DNA of 64,000 nucleotides from Halobacillus dabanensis (GTDB taxonomy: Bacteria > Bacillota > Bacilli > Bacillales > Halobacillaceae): NCBI RefSeq assembly GCF_900114165.1, contig NZ_FOSB01000014.1:1-64000 (forward strand). The letters are read 5' to 3'. Below are positions 42,357-50,974 of this stretch, piece after piece (position 1 is the first letter of the stretch; the number at the start of each line of letters is the position of its first letter). The position numbers and the translations under genes were made by a program. The notes beneath the pieces were generated by a model. The model was not told the origin of the DNA, did no database searches, and was given only the letters and a program-made list of their open reading frames with translations.

Positions 42357-42700
42357 AAAGTACACCTGCTTTTTCAAAATATAACAGTGGACTGAAAAAT
42401 AAAATACCTTAATCGTCCTCCCCTTAGACAATAGCACAGGATTGATAGGGAAAGAACCATTAAATGTGTAAGCTGGACTCCATGTTATGCACTGCACTGG
42501 ATATTTGTCAGTACCTCGATGATGTATAGTCTCCCTTTAGTCAATACATTGAACCCAAAACCTGATAAAGGAGAATAGAATATCCATGACTTGAAAGGGG
42601 TGCGGCAGATGTATGGAAAGAATGGAAAGAATTAATAATGAATCCCTTCCCCCTCCTATGTTACTTTATTAGAGATTAAAGATTAGGAGGTAAATTTCTA

Positions 42701-43282
42701 ATGTTCAAAAAAATCCCGCTGGCTGGAATAGCTGCAGCATGTATGCTTGCTTTTGCTTTCCCTGCCGCTATATCTGCTCAAGCCAATACGCATACCGTCC
42801 AAAAGGGCGAATCTATTTATAAAATCGCAAAGGAATATGGAGTGTCTACTCACCAGGTCCAGGCAATGAACAATAAATCTAATGCTAGCATTTTTCCTGG
42901 AGAAGAACTGAAACTTCCGGTCATTCCAAGTAAATCAGAAAAAGACCTTCTTTCCCGTCTTGTAGAGGCGGAGGCTAAGGGTGAAAGTTACGCAGGAAAA
43001 GTCGCTGTTGCTACCGTTGTTTTGAATCGTGTAGAAAGTGATCTATTCCCTAATTCCTTATATGGTGTTATTCATGATGGTATCCAGTTTTCACCAGTTC
43101 TTAATGGCACCATCAACCAACCGGCAAGTGCTGAATCAAAGCAGGCCGTAGATGAAGCCCTCGCATATCAAGGGTATGGCCGGGAATCATTATTCTTTTA
43201 CAATCCTGATAAAGCTCAAAGCAGTTATTTGAGTAGTAAAGAAGTAACCACTGTTATAGGGGATCATGTTTTCTTAAGATAA
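42701..43282 (+). CDS. LysM and SleB/CwlJ-type cell wall hydrolase, secreted
   Basis: A 193-aa exported protein. A signal peptide (MFKKIPLAGIAAACMLAFAF to about residue 29, cleavage after AQA) is followed by one LysM domain (HTVQKGESIYKIAKEYGVST ... IFPGEELKLP) that binds peptidoglycan, then a SleB-like hydrolase domain starting LLSRLVEAEAKGESYAGKVA. The catalytic Glu is in EAEAKGE. Such enzymes are spore-cortex lytic or vegetative wall hydrolases. AGGAGG precedes the ATG and a terminator follows. Confidence 0.9.
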   Translation: MFKKIPLAGIAAACMLAFAFPAAISAQANTHTVQKGESIYKIAKEYGVSTHQVQAMNNKSNASIFPGEELKLPVIPSKSEKDLLSRLVEAEAKGESYAGKVAVATVVLNRVESDLFPNSLYGVIHDGIQFSPVLNGTINQPASAESKQAVDEALAYQGYGRESLFFYNPDKAQSSYLSSKEVTTVIGDHVFLR

Positions 43283-43292
43283 ATAGATATCG

Positions 43293-43328
43293 TTAAAAAA
43301 GAGATTTCCAACTGGAAATCTCTTTTTT
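43293..43328. terminator. Terminator between the LysM hydrolase and agcS-type genes
   Basis: AAAAAGAGATTTCC pairs with GGAAATCTCTTTTT around a 4-nt loop; runs on both sides allow use by both convergent genes. Confidence 0.92.
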
Positions 43329-43376
43329 TCCCTTTGCTTTTCAATAAGGAAGCATCAAGACTTTCTAAAATCCTAA

Positions 43377-44792
43377 TTAACTTGCATCCTCTTTTTCATC
43401 AAATAGTTGAACGTTTTGTTCTTTCGTCCGCTTCTTATAAACACGATTCACATAATCATCCGTTAAGGCGGCGATATCCTTATGCAGGAATAGCAATGGT
43501 ATGATGTTTGCCAACAGAACAAAGGCCAGAAGTAAATCCAGGAATTGCCAGATGAATTGAAGTCCTCCGAGCGCCCCGACGAACACCGAGACAATGTATA
43601 CGATTCGCATAATTTTAGCTGCTCGTAAGCTGAATAAGTATTCCGCTTGTTTTTCTCCATAAAATACGAGGATACCGATCGTCGTTATGACGAAAAATAA
43701 TAAAAATACAGTGATGAAACTGCTCCCGAAAGCGTCTCCGAATTCTGTCCCGATCGCGACATTAATCATGTTGGATGCATCGCTGCCTCCGACTTCTCGC
43801 CAAGCCCCTGTAACAAGGACAGTTAAACCAGAAATAGTGCAAATGACGATGGTATCGATGAAGACACTGAAAATTCCCCACATAGCTTGTCGTGATGGGT
43901 GATCTGTTTTTGCTGCGGCATGAGCAATGGATGCTGTCCCTAGACCTGCTTCGTTTGAGTACAGACCACGGGCAATCCCCCAGCGCAACCCTTGAGTAAC
44001 TGCTGCTCCTGCAAAACCACCGGTCGCAGAAATCGGTGTGAATGCATGGGTGAAGATTAAGCTGAATACATTAGGAATTTGGTCGATATTCGCAAAGATG
44101 ATGTATAAACAAACGGAAAGGTAGATGAGTACCATCCCTGGCACCATTTTGTCTGTGACTCTAGCGATTCTTTTAATTCCCCCGAAAACCACGAGGGCAA
44201 TAGCTAGGCACATGACTGCACCGGTGACTTCTACTGGCCAACCGAAGGCCCCTTCTGTTTGTGTCGCTATGGAGTTTGATTGAACCATCGTACTCGGAAT
44301 CAGTTCAATCATTAAGAAAAAGGCGAACGCAGTGGAGACCCACTTCCAACCGAGGGCCTTTTTTATGTAATATTGCGGCCCGCCGACCCAAATACCGTTC
44401 TCGTTCTTCTCTCTATACTTCATTCCGAGCAAAATTTCACTATATTTGGTGGCCATCCCGATCAAAGCAACAAGCCACATCCAGAATAATGCGCCTGGTC
44501 CCCCCAGAGAAATGGCGACAGGAACACCGACAATATTTGTGGCTCCGGCTGTCGAGGCTAGGGCAGAGGTGAAAGCCTGAAATGGTGTGATAGTTCCCTT
44601 CTTTTTTGTCTTTTTAAAGATTTGACCAATCGTTTGGTGAAGAACATGTCCGAAAAAGCGGAATTGAAAGAACTTGATCCTGAAAGTAAGGAAGATCCCG
44701 CCAAGAATCAAGATGATTGCTAGTGGATATGTCCATAGAAAATTAGATATTGTTGTAAGTCCTTCTTTAATAGTATTCCACAAATTTCCCAA
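43377..44792 (-). CDS. Sodium/alanine (glycine) symporter, AgcS family
   Basis: A 471-aa transporter with about 11 hydrophobic helices. Family marks: LTFRIKFFQFRFF, TPFQAFTSALASTAGATNIV with the following GVPVAISLGGPGALFWMW, GGPQYYI, and ARGLYSNEAGLGTASIAHAA. It couples uptake of alanine, glycine or similar neutral amino acids to sodium entry, fitting a salt-adapted life style. The start is placed at the TTG at 44792, eight bases after AAAGGGG; the TTG six codons upstream overlaps that site. No regulator is adjacent. Confidence 0.88.
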   Translation of the reverse strand: MGNLWNTIKEGLTTISNFLWTYPLAIILILGGIFLTFRIKFFQFRFFGHVLHQTIGQIFKKTKKKGTITPFQAFTSALASTAGATNIVGVPVAISLGGPGALFWMWLVALIGMATKYSEILLGMKYREKNENGIWVGGPQYYIKKALGWKWVSTAFAFFLMIELIPSTMVQSNSIATQTEGAFGWPVEVTGAVMCLAIALVVFGGIKRIARVTDKMVPGMVLIYLSVCLYIIFANIDQIPNVFSLIFTHAFTPISATGGFAGAAVTQGLRWGIARGLYSNEAGLGTASIAHAAAKTDHPSRQAMWGIFSVFIDTIVICTISGLTVLVTGAWREVGGSDASNMINVAIGTEFGDAFGSSFITVFLLFFVITTIGILVFYGEKQAEYLFSLRAAKIMRIVYIVSVFVGALGGLQFIWQFLDLLLAFVLLANIIPLLFLHKDIAALTDDYVNRVYKKRTKEQNVQLFDEKEDAS

Positions 44793-44937
44793 TGAAAGTG
44801 CCCCTTTCAACTACTTTTGATATCCACCTATTCCCTTTTTATGGGATTTAAAACTGGTGATTTGAGCACAGTAGGTGAGAGAATAGAGGAAATAGCGTAT
44901 CCTTTATAGTAGAAAAGCCCAAACAGGAGGGATGAAG

Positions 44938-45534
44938 TTGATTATCAGTGAAAAGGAATTTCATGATCACTCGATGAGTAAATTGATAAAAGGAGCTGTT
45001 GTCCCCAGGCCGATTGCGTGGGTGTCTACCATCAGTTCAAATGGGACACGTAACCTGGCTCCATTTAGTTTTTTTACTGTGGCATCGATGAACCCGATCA
45101 CCCTTTGCTTTTCCGTAGGTAGTGGACAAAGGGAAAAAGATACGTTGGTGAATATAAAACAATCGAAGGAATTCATCATTAATATCGTTTCAGAATCCTT
45201 AGCGAATCAAATGCATGAAAGTAGTAAAGGTTATGGGGCTGATGTTGATGAATTCGAAGTGGCAGGTACAGAGTTCGAGGATGGCGACTTTGTTCAAGTT
45301 CCACGAGTGAAACGGTCTCCAGTTCATATGGAATGCGAACTGGATCAAGTTATTGAAATAGGAGAAGGGAATCTAGTGTTAGGTAAATTGATCGGTTATC
45401 ACATCCAGGATGAAGTGTATGAGGAGACAGATAAAGTGGATCCCCAAAAGTTGAAACCCGTGGGTCGAATGGCAGGCGATTACAGTTATATCCGTGATTT
45501 CTATACACTCCCAAATGACGATTTACCAAAATGA
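44938..45534 (+). CDS. Flavin reductase-like (FMN-binding split-barrel) protein
   Basis: A 199-aa protein of the flavin-reductase-like domain family. Landmarks are GAVVPRPIAWVSTISSNG near residue 20, NLAPFSFFTVASMNPITL and DTLVNIKQSKEFIINIVSE, which line the FMN site. The N-terminus and length match proteins annotated as 'flavin reductase family', often reducing FMN with NAD(P)H. The start is TTG at 44938, with AGGAGG seven bases upstream; the ATG at 44932 is only one base away from that site. Confidence 0.85.
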   Translation: MIISEKEFHDHSMSKLIKGAVVPRPIAWVSTISSNGTRNLAPFSFFTVASMNPITLCFSVGSGQREKDTLVNIKQSKEFIINIVSESLANQMHESSKGYGADVDEFEVAGTEFEDGDFVQVPRVKRSPVHMECELDQVIEIGEGNLVLGKLIGYHIQDEVYEETDKVDPQKLKPVGRMAGDYSYIRDFYTLPNDDLPK

Positions 45535-45536
45535 GA

Positions 45537-45578
45537 AAAAGCCGTGGTTGCCTATAAGGAACCATGGCTTCTTTTTTT
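45537..45578. terminator. Terminator of the flavin reductase gene
   Basis: AAAGCCGTGGTT pairs with AACCATGGCTT and a T run follows; usable from both sides. Confidence 0.88.
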
Positions 45579-45652
45579 GCGAGCCTTCATTCACCTCCCA
45601 TCGTCTTCCGCTTTCCATTATTTTCTGTACCAGGTCATACATATTTTCCCAA

Positions 45653-46453
45653 TTACTCCAAACGTGGATTGGTTGGGTCGCATGCTGGATATTCCCCTTG
45701 GGTTGTTTCAGCTAATTTATAGAGGTAATAGCATTCCTCCCTGGCCATATGGTCCGCCATCAAAGGGGAAAAGGTGCTGAGGACGGTTTCATTCAGCTCC
45801 ATCTCTTCTAATTCTTCCAAAAAGGTCCTGAAAATTTTCATTTCCAGCTCTACTTCATCATTGAAACGAGTCAAGGCTGGGAATGAATGTTTATTAGTGC
45901 GAAGATATCCCTTCATTTCGACCGCTTTTATGTAAAACTGGTTGAAATGCTGCCGAAACGTGTCGCTTTTCTCCTTCAGCCGTCTCTCCACAGCGTCCAT
46001 CTCATCATTGATCGCCCCTGCATGCCCTGAAGCATCCATTAACCAGAGCATATGGTGATGAAGTTCGTGGAACAGAGGAGGCACATCACCTTTACTTAAG
46101 AAACCGAGAACGAGTAAATATTCTTCTAATTCATTCACCATATGATTCAGGAATGTCGGGCTCAAATGAATTTTCACCTTGCCGAACAGAGAGCGCTCAA
46201 TCAGATTCAGTTTAAACTTATGGAATTCGCGTGCTTTTTCCCCGACTTTTTTGGAAAAAGAAATCATATCTTTCACTTCTTCATCACGGACCTGTTTCAG
46301 CAGCCGATCCCATAAAGCCACATACTCTTTCGCTTTCTTCCCTGATTCTTCTTCCGAAGGATAGAGAGAATCGCGGATGAAGCGGGCGTGATCGCCCAGA
46401 ATTTGCAGCCAAAATAAGTGTTCGAATTTTGCTTCTTCCCAATAGTTTTTCAC
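45653..46453 (-). CDS. DUF2935 protein (hemerythrin-like helical bundles)
   Basis: A 267-aa all-helical protein consisting of two similar halves, each with the motif E-x2-FW/H...D-H-A-x-F (EAKFEHLFWLQILGDHARFI near residue 8; FHELHHHMLWLMDASGHAGA near 130). This is typical of DUF2935. His and Glu residues in helices suggest a di-metal site like ferritin or hemerythrin. Start: GTG at 46453 with GAGGG upstream, chosen over 20 more upstream codons. Function unknown. Confidence 0.82.
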   Translation of the reverse strand: MKNYWEEAKFEHLFWLQILGDHARFIRDSLYPSEEESGKKAKEYVALWDRLLKQVRDEEVKDMISFSKKVGEKAREFHKFKLNLIERSLFGKVKIHLSPTFLNHMVNELEEYLLVLGFLSKGDVPPLFHELHHHMLWLMDASGHAGAINDEMDAVERRLKEKSDTFRQHFNQFYIKAVEMKGYLRTNKHSFPALTRFNDEVELEMKIFRTFLEELEEMELNETVLSTFSPLMADHMAREECYYLYKLAETTQGEYPACDPTNPRLE

Positions 46454-46624
46454 GTTTATCACCCTCTTTTTATCATTCCTCATCCATGTATATTCACGGC
46501 TATGTACCTTCATGAAAATAATGTAGGTCCTTTTCTTACCGGTTGCCTTTGTGAAGAGTTTCCTTTTAAAACTAAAAGAAATTAAAAAGGGGGCTTCTCA
46601 AATGCCAGATTCTCCTATATACTA

Positions 46625-46647
46625 CTGTATTAGTAGTAATAATACAG
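46625..46647 (+). promoter_or_regulatory. Operator-like dyad upstream of the GntR operon
   Basis: Perfect inverted repeat CTGTATTA-N7-TAATACAG with the overlapping direct motif AATACAG, 36 nt before the gntR-like start codon. It is a likely self-binding site of the repressor. Confidence 0.7.
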
Positions 46648-46683
46648 TTAATACAGATAGAACACACCTATGGAGGTGGCTGG

Positions 46684-47061
46684 ATGTTTGAGTTGGACTT
46701 CAGAAGCCGAAAGCCCATCTATGAACAGCTTGTAGAGAAGCTGAAGCAACTGATTATTAATGACGTTCTGAAGGAAGATGAAAAATTGCCTTCCGTGAGG
46801 GAGCTGGCCCAACAGTTGACAATCAACCCGAACACGATTCAAAAAGCGTATCGTGAGTTGGAGTCGCAAGGCTATATTTACTCATTAAAAGGGAAAGGAA
46901 GTTTCGTTCATCCTTCTGGAAAAGTAGATAACGATGAGGAGTTGAAAAAAGTGAGGGAAGAGTTGAAAAAGTTGTTTGCTGAAGCGATTTATTTAGGGAT
47001 GACATCAGAAGAGATCGCCGCTCTTCTCCACGAAGTGGAAGGAGGTCAGCAGGATGATTGA
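46684..47061 (+). CDS. GntR-family (YtrA subfamily) transcriptional regulator
   Basis: A 125-aa repressor with an N-terminal winged helix (PIYEQLVEKLKQLIINDVLK, LPSVRELAQQLTINPNTIQK, GYIYSLKGKGSFV) and a short C-terminal dimerisation helix pair, the length typical of the YtrA subfamily that heads ABC transporter operons. GGAGGTGG precedes the ATG. It overlaps the ABC ATPase gene by 8 nt, so the two are coupled. The dyad at 46625 is its probable operator. Confidence 0.9.
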   Translation: MFELDFRSRKPIYEQLVEKLKQLIINDVLKEDEKLPSVRELAQQLTINPNTIQKAYRELESQGYIYSLKGKGSFVHPSGKVDNDEELKKVREELKKLFAEAIYLGMTSEEIAALLHEVEGGQQDD

Positions 47062-47953
47062 AGTTCAAGGGCTACATAAATCTATTGATAGGACGAAAAT
47101 TTTGAAAGATGTCTCTTTTTATGTCCAAAAGGGTTCGATTTATGGGTTGCTTGGATCCAATGGGGCTGGAAAGACGACATTGATGAGAATTTTAGCAGGG
47201 ATTTTAAAACAAAATGATGGAATAGTGCGTGTCCTGGAGGAAGACATCTTTGAAAACGACAAGGTCAAACAAAATGTCGTCTTTTTGCCGGACAATCTGT
47301 ATTTCCTCCCTCAGTATACAACGAAGCAGATGGCAGATTACTACCGTTCTATGTATGACGGCTGGAGTGAAGAGCGTTATGAAAATTTAAAGCGTGTTTT
47401 CCATCTGGATGAAAAAAAGAAAATCAGCCAGTTCTCCAAAGGCATGCAGAGACAGGTTGCGTTTTGGCTTGCGATGTCAGCGAAGCCGGATGTCTTGATC
47501 ATTGATGAACCTTTCGACGGACTCGATGCCGTGATGAGACAAAAAGTGAGGAGCTTAATCATCCAGGATGTAGCCGAACGTGAGATGACCGTTTTGATTT
47601 CTTCTCACAATTTAAGAGAGGTGGAAGATATTTGCGACCATGTCGGTATTTTACATAAAGGTGAAATACTGCTTGAGCGAGACCTGGATGATTTGAAAGC
47701 AGATGTCCATAAAATCCAGGTTGCCTTTCAGGAGGAAGACTTTGATCCTGAAACCTCAAATCTGGATGTACTACATCAGGAGAAGCGAGGGAGTGTCTTC
47801 TTGTTGATTGTAAGAGGAAATGAAACTGCTATTTCAGCAGAAATGGAAAAATACCGCCCGCTTGTCTATGATAGACTTCCGCTCACCTTAGAGGAGATAT
47901 TCATTTATGAAATGGGGGGTGCAGGGTATGCGTTCGAAAACATCATCGTTTAA
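47054..47953 (+). CDS. ABC transporter ATP-binding protein
   Basis: A 299-aa ATPase: Walker A GSNGAGKTT near residue 36, signature FSKGMQRQVAF, Walker B VLIIDEPFDGLDAV and the H-loop SSHNL. This is the compact single-domain ATPase type of GntR-linked transporters (YtrB-like), which pair with large permeases and often respond to cell-wall antibiotics. Its first codons overlap gntR and its last overlap the permease start by 26 nt, so all three are expressed together. Confidence 0.92.
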   Translation: MIEVQGLHKSIDRTKILKDVSFYVQKGSIYGLLGSNGAGKTTLMRILAGILKQNDGIVRVLEEDIFENDKVKQNVVFLPDNLYFLPQYTTKQMADYYRSMYDGWSEERYENLKRVFHLDEKKKISQFSKGMQRQVAFWLAMSAKPDVLIIDEPFDGLDAVMRQKVRSLIIQDVAEREMTVLISSHNLREVEDICDHVGILHKGEILLERDLDDLKADVHKIQVAFQEEDFDPETSNLDVLHQEKRGSVFLLIVRGNETAISAEMEKYRPLVYDRLPLTLEEIFIYEMGGAGYAFENIIV

Positions 47954-49922
47954 TAAAGAAATTATCAAGCAGGATTTCCGCAATGTCGGCTGGATCAGTA
48001 TCGTTTATTTTCTAGGTTTATTCTTCATTGTCCCGATGCAATTGTTTATGGAGATGAGCAAAGAAGAACCTAGCATTCCTGATGATCGTGGTTTGTTTGG
48101 TTCTATTTTCGCTTATGAACTGCAGTTATTTTTCCTTTTCATTATGCCACTGTTGATGGCTGTCTTTTTATTCCGTTATTTGCACGTCAAAGGGGCCTCA
48201 GACTTTGCGCACAGTTTCCCGATGAAAAGGGGGAAATTGTACCAACATCATATAGTTTCGGGTGTCATTCTATTAATTCTACCGATTTTACTGAATTATT
48301 TGATCCTCATTATTACCGCAGGGGCAGTGGATGTGCAAGATTACTATACGGTGACTAATTTGGGTTATTGGTTATGGTTGTTCAGTACAATGACGCTTCT
48401 GATCTTTATGGTAGGGGTTTTTGTGGGCACTTTGACAGGGCTGTCTGCCGTACAGGGAATTCTCACGTACATTTTATTGTTTTTACCCGCAGGTTTATAT
48501 GTCTTGATTGCTTTTCACTTAAGTTCATATATTAAAGGGTATTCCGGTGATGTTGTCCTGGAACGATCGATTCAATATTTTTCTCCTTTGGTCGACTTAG
48601 TAGAGTTTCAACGTTACGCCCCGGATCCAGCAGAAGTACCTGTTGAGAAGCTTCCATTAATCATTTATGGCTTAGTTGCAGCTGCTTTTTACGTTTTGTC
48701 CTTATTTCTGTATAAAAAGCGGTCGCTTGAATCGGCTGGCCGCGCATTGGCCGTGACTGCACTTAATCCAGTGTTTAAAGTGGGAGTGACATTCTGTTTC
48801 GCGCTGTTTGGTGGAATGTATTTTACGGTTTCTCAGAATGAATACAGTTGGATGATTATGGGGTATTTCATCGGCGGAACATTCGGTTATGCGGCAGCTT
48901 CCATGCTTCTTGAGAAAACATGGCGGGTTTTCAATTGGAGGCACCTGAAAGGATGGTTCGGTTATGGTGCCGTCACGTGTGCTTTAATTGCCATCATTCC
49001 GTTCCTTTGGCAAAACTATGAATCGTACGTTCCCAAAAGTAGTGAAGTAGAAAAAGTCTTTGTGAGCAATGGTTATTGGCAGTATCAGAGGATGGTAGAT
49101 GAAGAGATGGAGATTCCTTTTATCACCTCCGTTGAATCTATACAGTCGACAATTGATCTACATGAACAGCTGATCGAAGTCAGTAATCCTTTGGAAGATG
49201 GTCGGGATTCCTTCTTCTTTGTTTATAGAATGGAAGATGGCAGCGAAATTTACCGTCAATACAGAGTCGATGAGCAAGAGGTGGCTGAAGCAAAAAAAGC
49301 TGTTTATGAAACAGAAGAATACAAGAAGATCGAATATCCTGTGTTAGGCCTCGACCCTGATAAAGTGAACCGGCTTCACATAGGCTCTTATTCAGGGCAA
49401 GGTGGAAAAGAGTTTTATGATCCTGAGCTAATTGCTGGTTTTGTAGAAGTATTGAAAGAAGATATTGAAGGAATATCCTATGAAGACATGGTTACACCGC
49501 GCGGGTTGTACTCCAATGTCCACTTTACCGTTAATGGAAATCCTGATAATCCTTTTCATGTTCAACTTCATCCATCTTTTGAAAGGACTATGGGTTGGTT
49601 GAAGGAAAAAGGTTTTTATGAAGAAGCAATGACTCTGCCTGCGGATATCCACCGGGCAGACGTGTACCGTTGGCCAGAGAACCGTGACTTTTCAAATAAT
49701 CATGTAAGGCTCATTGTAGAGCGGTTGAAAGAAGAGGGGATAGAACCGCTTGAATTCACAAGTGATGAGAAAATAGGCTCTCTAATGAAAGGACAACAAA
49801 ATCAGGAAGACGGTGCTTATATTGTTGCTTTTTATTTCGATGAGCGTAATTCGGATCATTATGAAGTACTAAGCTTCGGTAAAGAGGATGCTCCAGATTT
49901 TATTAAGGAACACTTTGAATAA
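47928..49922 (+). CDS. ABC transporter permease with large C-terminal extracytoplasmic part
   Basis: A 664-aa protein. Residues 1-375 carry about ten hydrophobic helices of the ABC-2 type (starting FRNVGWISIVYFLGLFFIV). The last 285 residues have no membrane segment, are acidic, and include phrases such as GSYSGQGGKEFYDPELIAGF and VNGNPDNPFHVQLHP; they are unlike a normal permease. Start at 47928 (MRSKTSSF) from its GGGGTGCAGGG spacing. It is followed 17 nt later by an ECF sigma gene, suggesting that transport or sensing is tied to that sigma factor. Confidence 0.82.
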   Translation: MRSKTSSFNKEIIKQDFRNVGWISIVYFLGLFFIVPMQLFMEMSKEEPSIPDDRGLFGSIFAYELQLFFLFIMPLLMAVFLFRYLHVKGASDFAHSFPMKRGKLYQHHIVSGVILLILPILLNYLILIITAGAVDVQDYYTVTNLGYWLWLFSTMTLLIFMVGVFVGTLTGLSAVQGILTYILLFLPAGLYVLIAFHLSSYIKGYSGDVVLERSIQYFSPLVDLVEFQRYAPDPAEVPVEKLPLIIYGLVAAAFYVLSLFLYKKRSLESAGRALAVTALNPVFKVGVTFCFALFGGMYFTVSQNEYSWMIMGYFIGGTFGYAAASMLLEKTWRVFNWRHLKGWFGYGAVTCALIAIIPFLWQNYESYVPKSSEVEKVFVSNGYWQYQRMVDEEMEIPFITSVESIQSTIDLHEQLIEVSNPLEDGRDSFFFVYRMEDGSEIYRQYRVDEQEVAEAKKAVYETEEYKKIEYPVLGLDPDKVNRLHIGSYSGQGGKEFYDPELIAGFVEVLKEDIEGISYEDMVTPRGLYSNVHFTVNGNPDNPFHVQLHPSFERTMGWLKEKGFYEEAMTLPADIHRADVYRWPENRDFSNNHVRLIVERLKEEGIEPLEFTSDEKIGSLMKGQQNQEDGAYIVAFYFDERNSDHYEVLSFGKEDAPDFIKEHFE

Positions 49923-49939
49923 GGGAGAGAAAAAGGAAG

Positions 49940-50461
49940 ATGGACTTTTGCGACATGTATGAACAATATTACCATCGCGTCTATTATACAGCCTTGAAAG
50001 TGACGAAGAATCCTTGTTCAGCGGAAGATATCCTTCAGGAAACATTCCTTAAAGCTTACGGGAAGTTTGAGGAGGTCAGAGATGAAGGGAAGGTAGGTTC
50101 GTGGTTATCTACTATTGCTCACAGGAAAGCGATTGACCTGTTACGCAAGGAGAAAAAAGCTGTACTTTTACCTATAGAAGAAATTCCTTTGTCACAACCT
50201 ATAGCTGTTAACCCTGAATCTGATGTCGAGCGTATTTGCGAGCATCATCATTTGGAAGAAGATGTGAAAAAACGGATGAGTACCTTGTCTCCCAAGCTCC
50301 GAGCCGTTTTTCAATTAAGTTATTATAAAGAGCTGCAAGAAAAAGAGATAGCTTCTTACCTCCGTATTACGCCGGCTGCCGTCAAATCCCGCCTTCACCG
50401 GGCGAGACAGGCGATGAAAGAGAAGCTAGAGAAAGAAATCTCTCATTATTCCACAGCATAA
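49940..50461 (+). CDS. ECF-type RNA polymerase sigma factor
   Basis: A 173-aa sigma-70 family member with region 2 (NPCSAEDILQETFLKAYGKF, KVGSWLSTIAHRKAIDLLRK) and region 4 (LSPKLRAVFQLSYYKELQEK, AAVKSRLHRARQAMKEKL). No anti-sigma gene follows: a terminator comes 4 nt after the stop. In most ECF systems an anti-sigma factor lies next to the sigma gene, so control must come from the GntR-ABC genes in the same transcript, from elsewhere, or only by transcription. AAAAAGGAAG site upstream. Confidence 0.9.
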   Translation: MDFCDMYEQYYHRVYYTALKVTKNPCSAEDILQETFLKAYGKFEEVRDEGKVGSWLSTIAHRKAIDLLRKEKKAVLLPIEEIPLSQPIAVNPESDVERICEHHHLEEDVKKRMSTLSPKLRAVFQLSYYKELQEKEIASYLRITPAAVKSRLHRARQAMKEKLEKEISHYSTA

Positions 50462-50465
50462 ATGA

Positions 50466-50500
50466 AAGCAGGGCTCCAAAAAAAGGAGCCCTGCTTTTTT
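50466..50500 (+). terminator. Terminator of the GntR-ABC-ECF operon
   Basis: AAGCAGGGCTCC pairs perfectly with GGAGCCCTGCTT, followed by TTTTTT. Confidence 0.95.
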
Positions 50501-50521
50501 AGTAGATAGCTATAAAACTAA

Positions 50522-50945
50522 ATGCCAGTATTCCGGAGACCCGATTTCGAGACTTTATTGCGAATAAGGATCGGTGGGGGATAAGTCGCTTTCCGCGGGG
50601 AAGACGGCAAGCCTCCTCGGTCACTTCATGACCTTTGGTGTCTCGCCAGTCTATCCTTTCCCGTTCTTACACCTGGATGACCCCACATTCCAATGGATTA
50701 CATAGGTCCTACGTGTGCTATCCAGCTCTAGTGCCTAGCGGCTAGTGAGACTTCCCTCGCTTCTGTACGATAAGTCAACATCGAAACACTACGCTCTTCG
50801 TGTTTCCTTTATCTCCTCCAGCTCTAGGCTAGTTCCGGTGTCTAGCCTCTCGAGGAGGCTCAGCGCCCGCCCCACGGAAAGCAAACCTTTTCCCGCAGCC
50901 CCAAACTCTCATTAAAGTCTCGAAACTGAGTCTTACAGAATAGGG
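50522..50945. repeat. Intergenic repeat family, copy 6 (long, composite)
   Basis: Left end GCCAGTATTCCGGAGAC with CGATTTCGAGAC; right end GTCTCGAAACTGAGTCTTAC is its inverted match. Inside it shares the CGCTTTCCGCGGGGAAGACG and GGCAAGCCTCCTCG blocks with copy 3 and CGCCCCACGGAAAGC with copy 4. Between them lies a second module with CCAGCTCTAG twice (50722 and 50818) and the hairpin CGAAACAC/GTGTTTC, as if one repeat type had inserted in another. It fills the gap between convergent genes. Confidence 0.75.
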
Positions 50946-50974
50946 AGCGTATATTTAAGGAAACTCAGTCGTAA

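Noticed and set aside
42357-42497. An N-terminal extension of the CDP-alcohol phosphotransferase
   Set aside because: The added 47 residues are unlike the family, and the ATG at 42356 has a good ribosome binding site.
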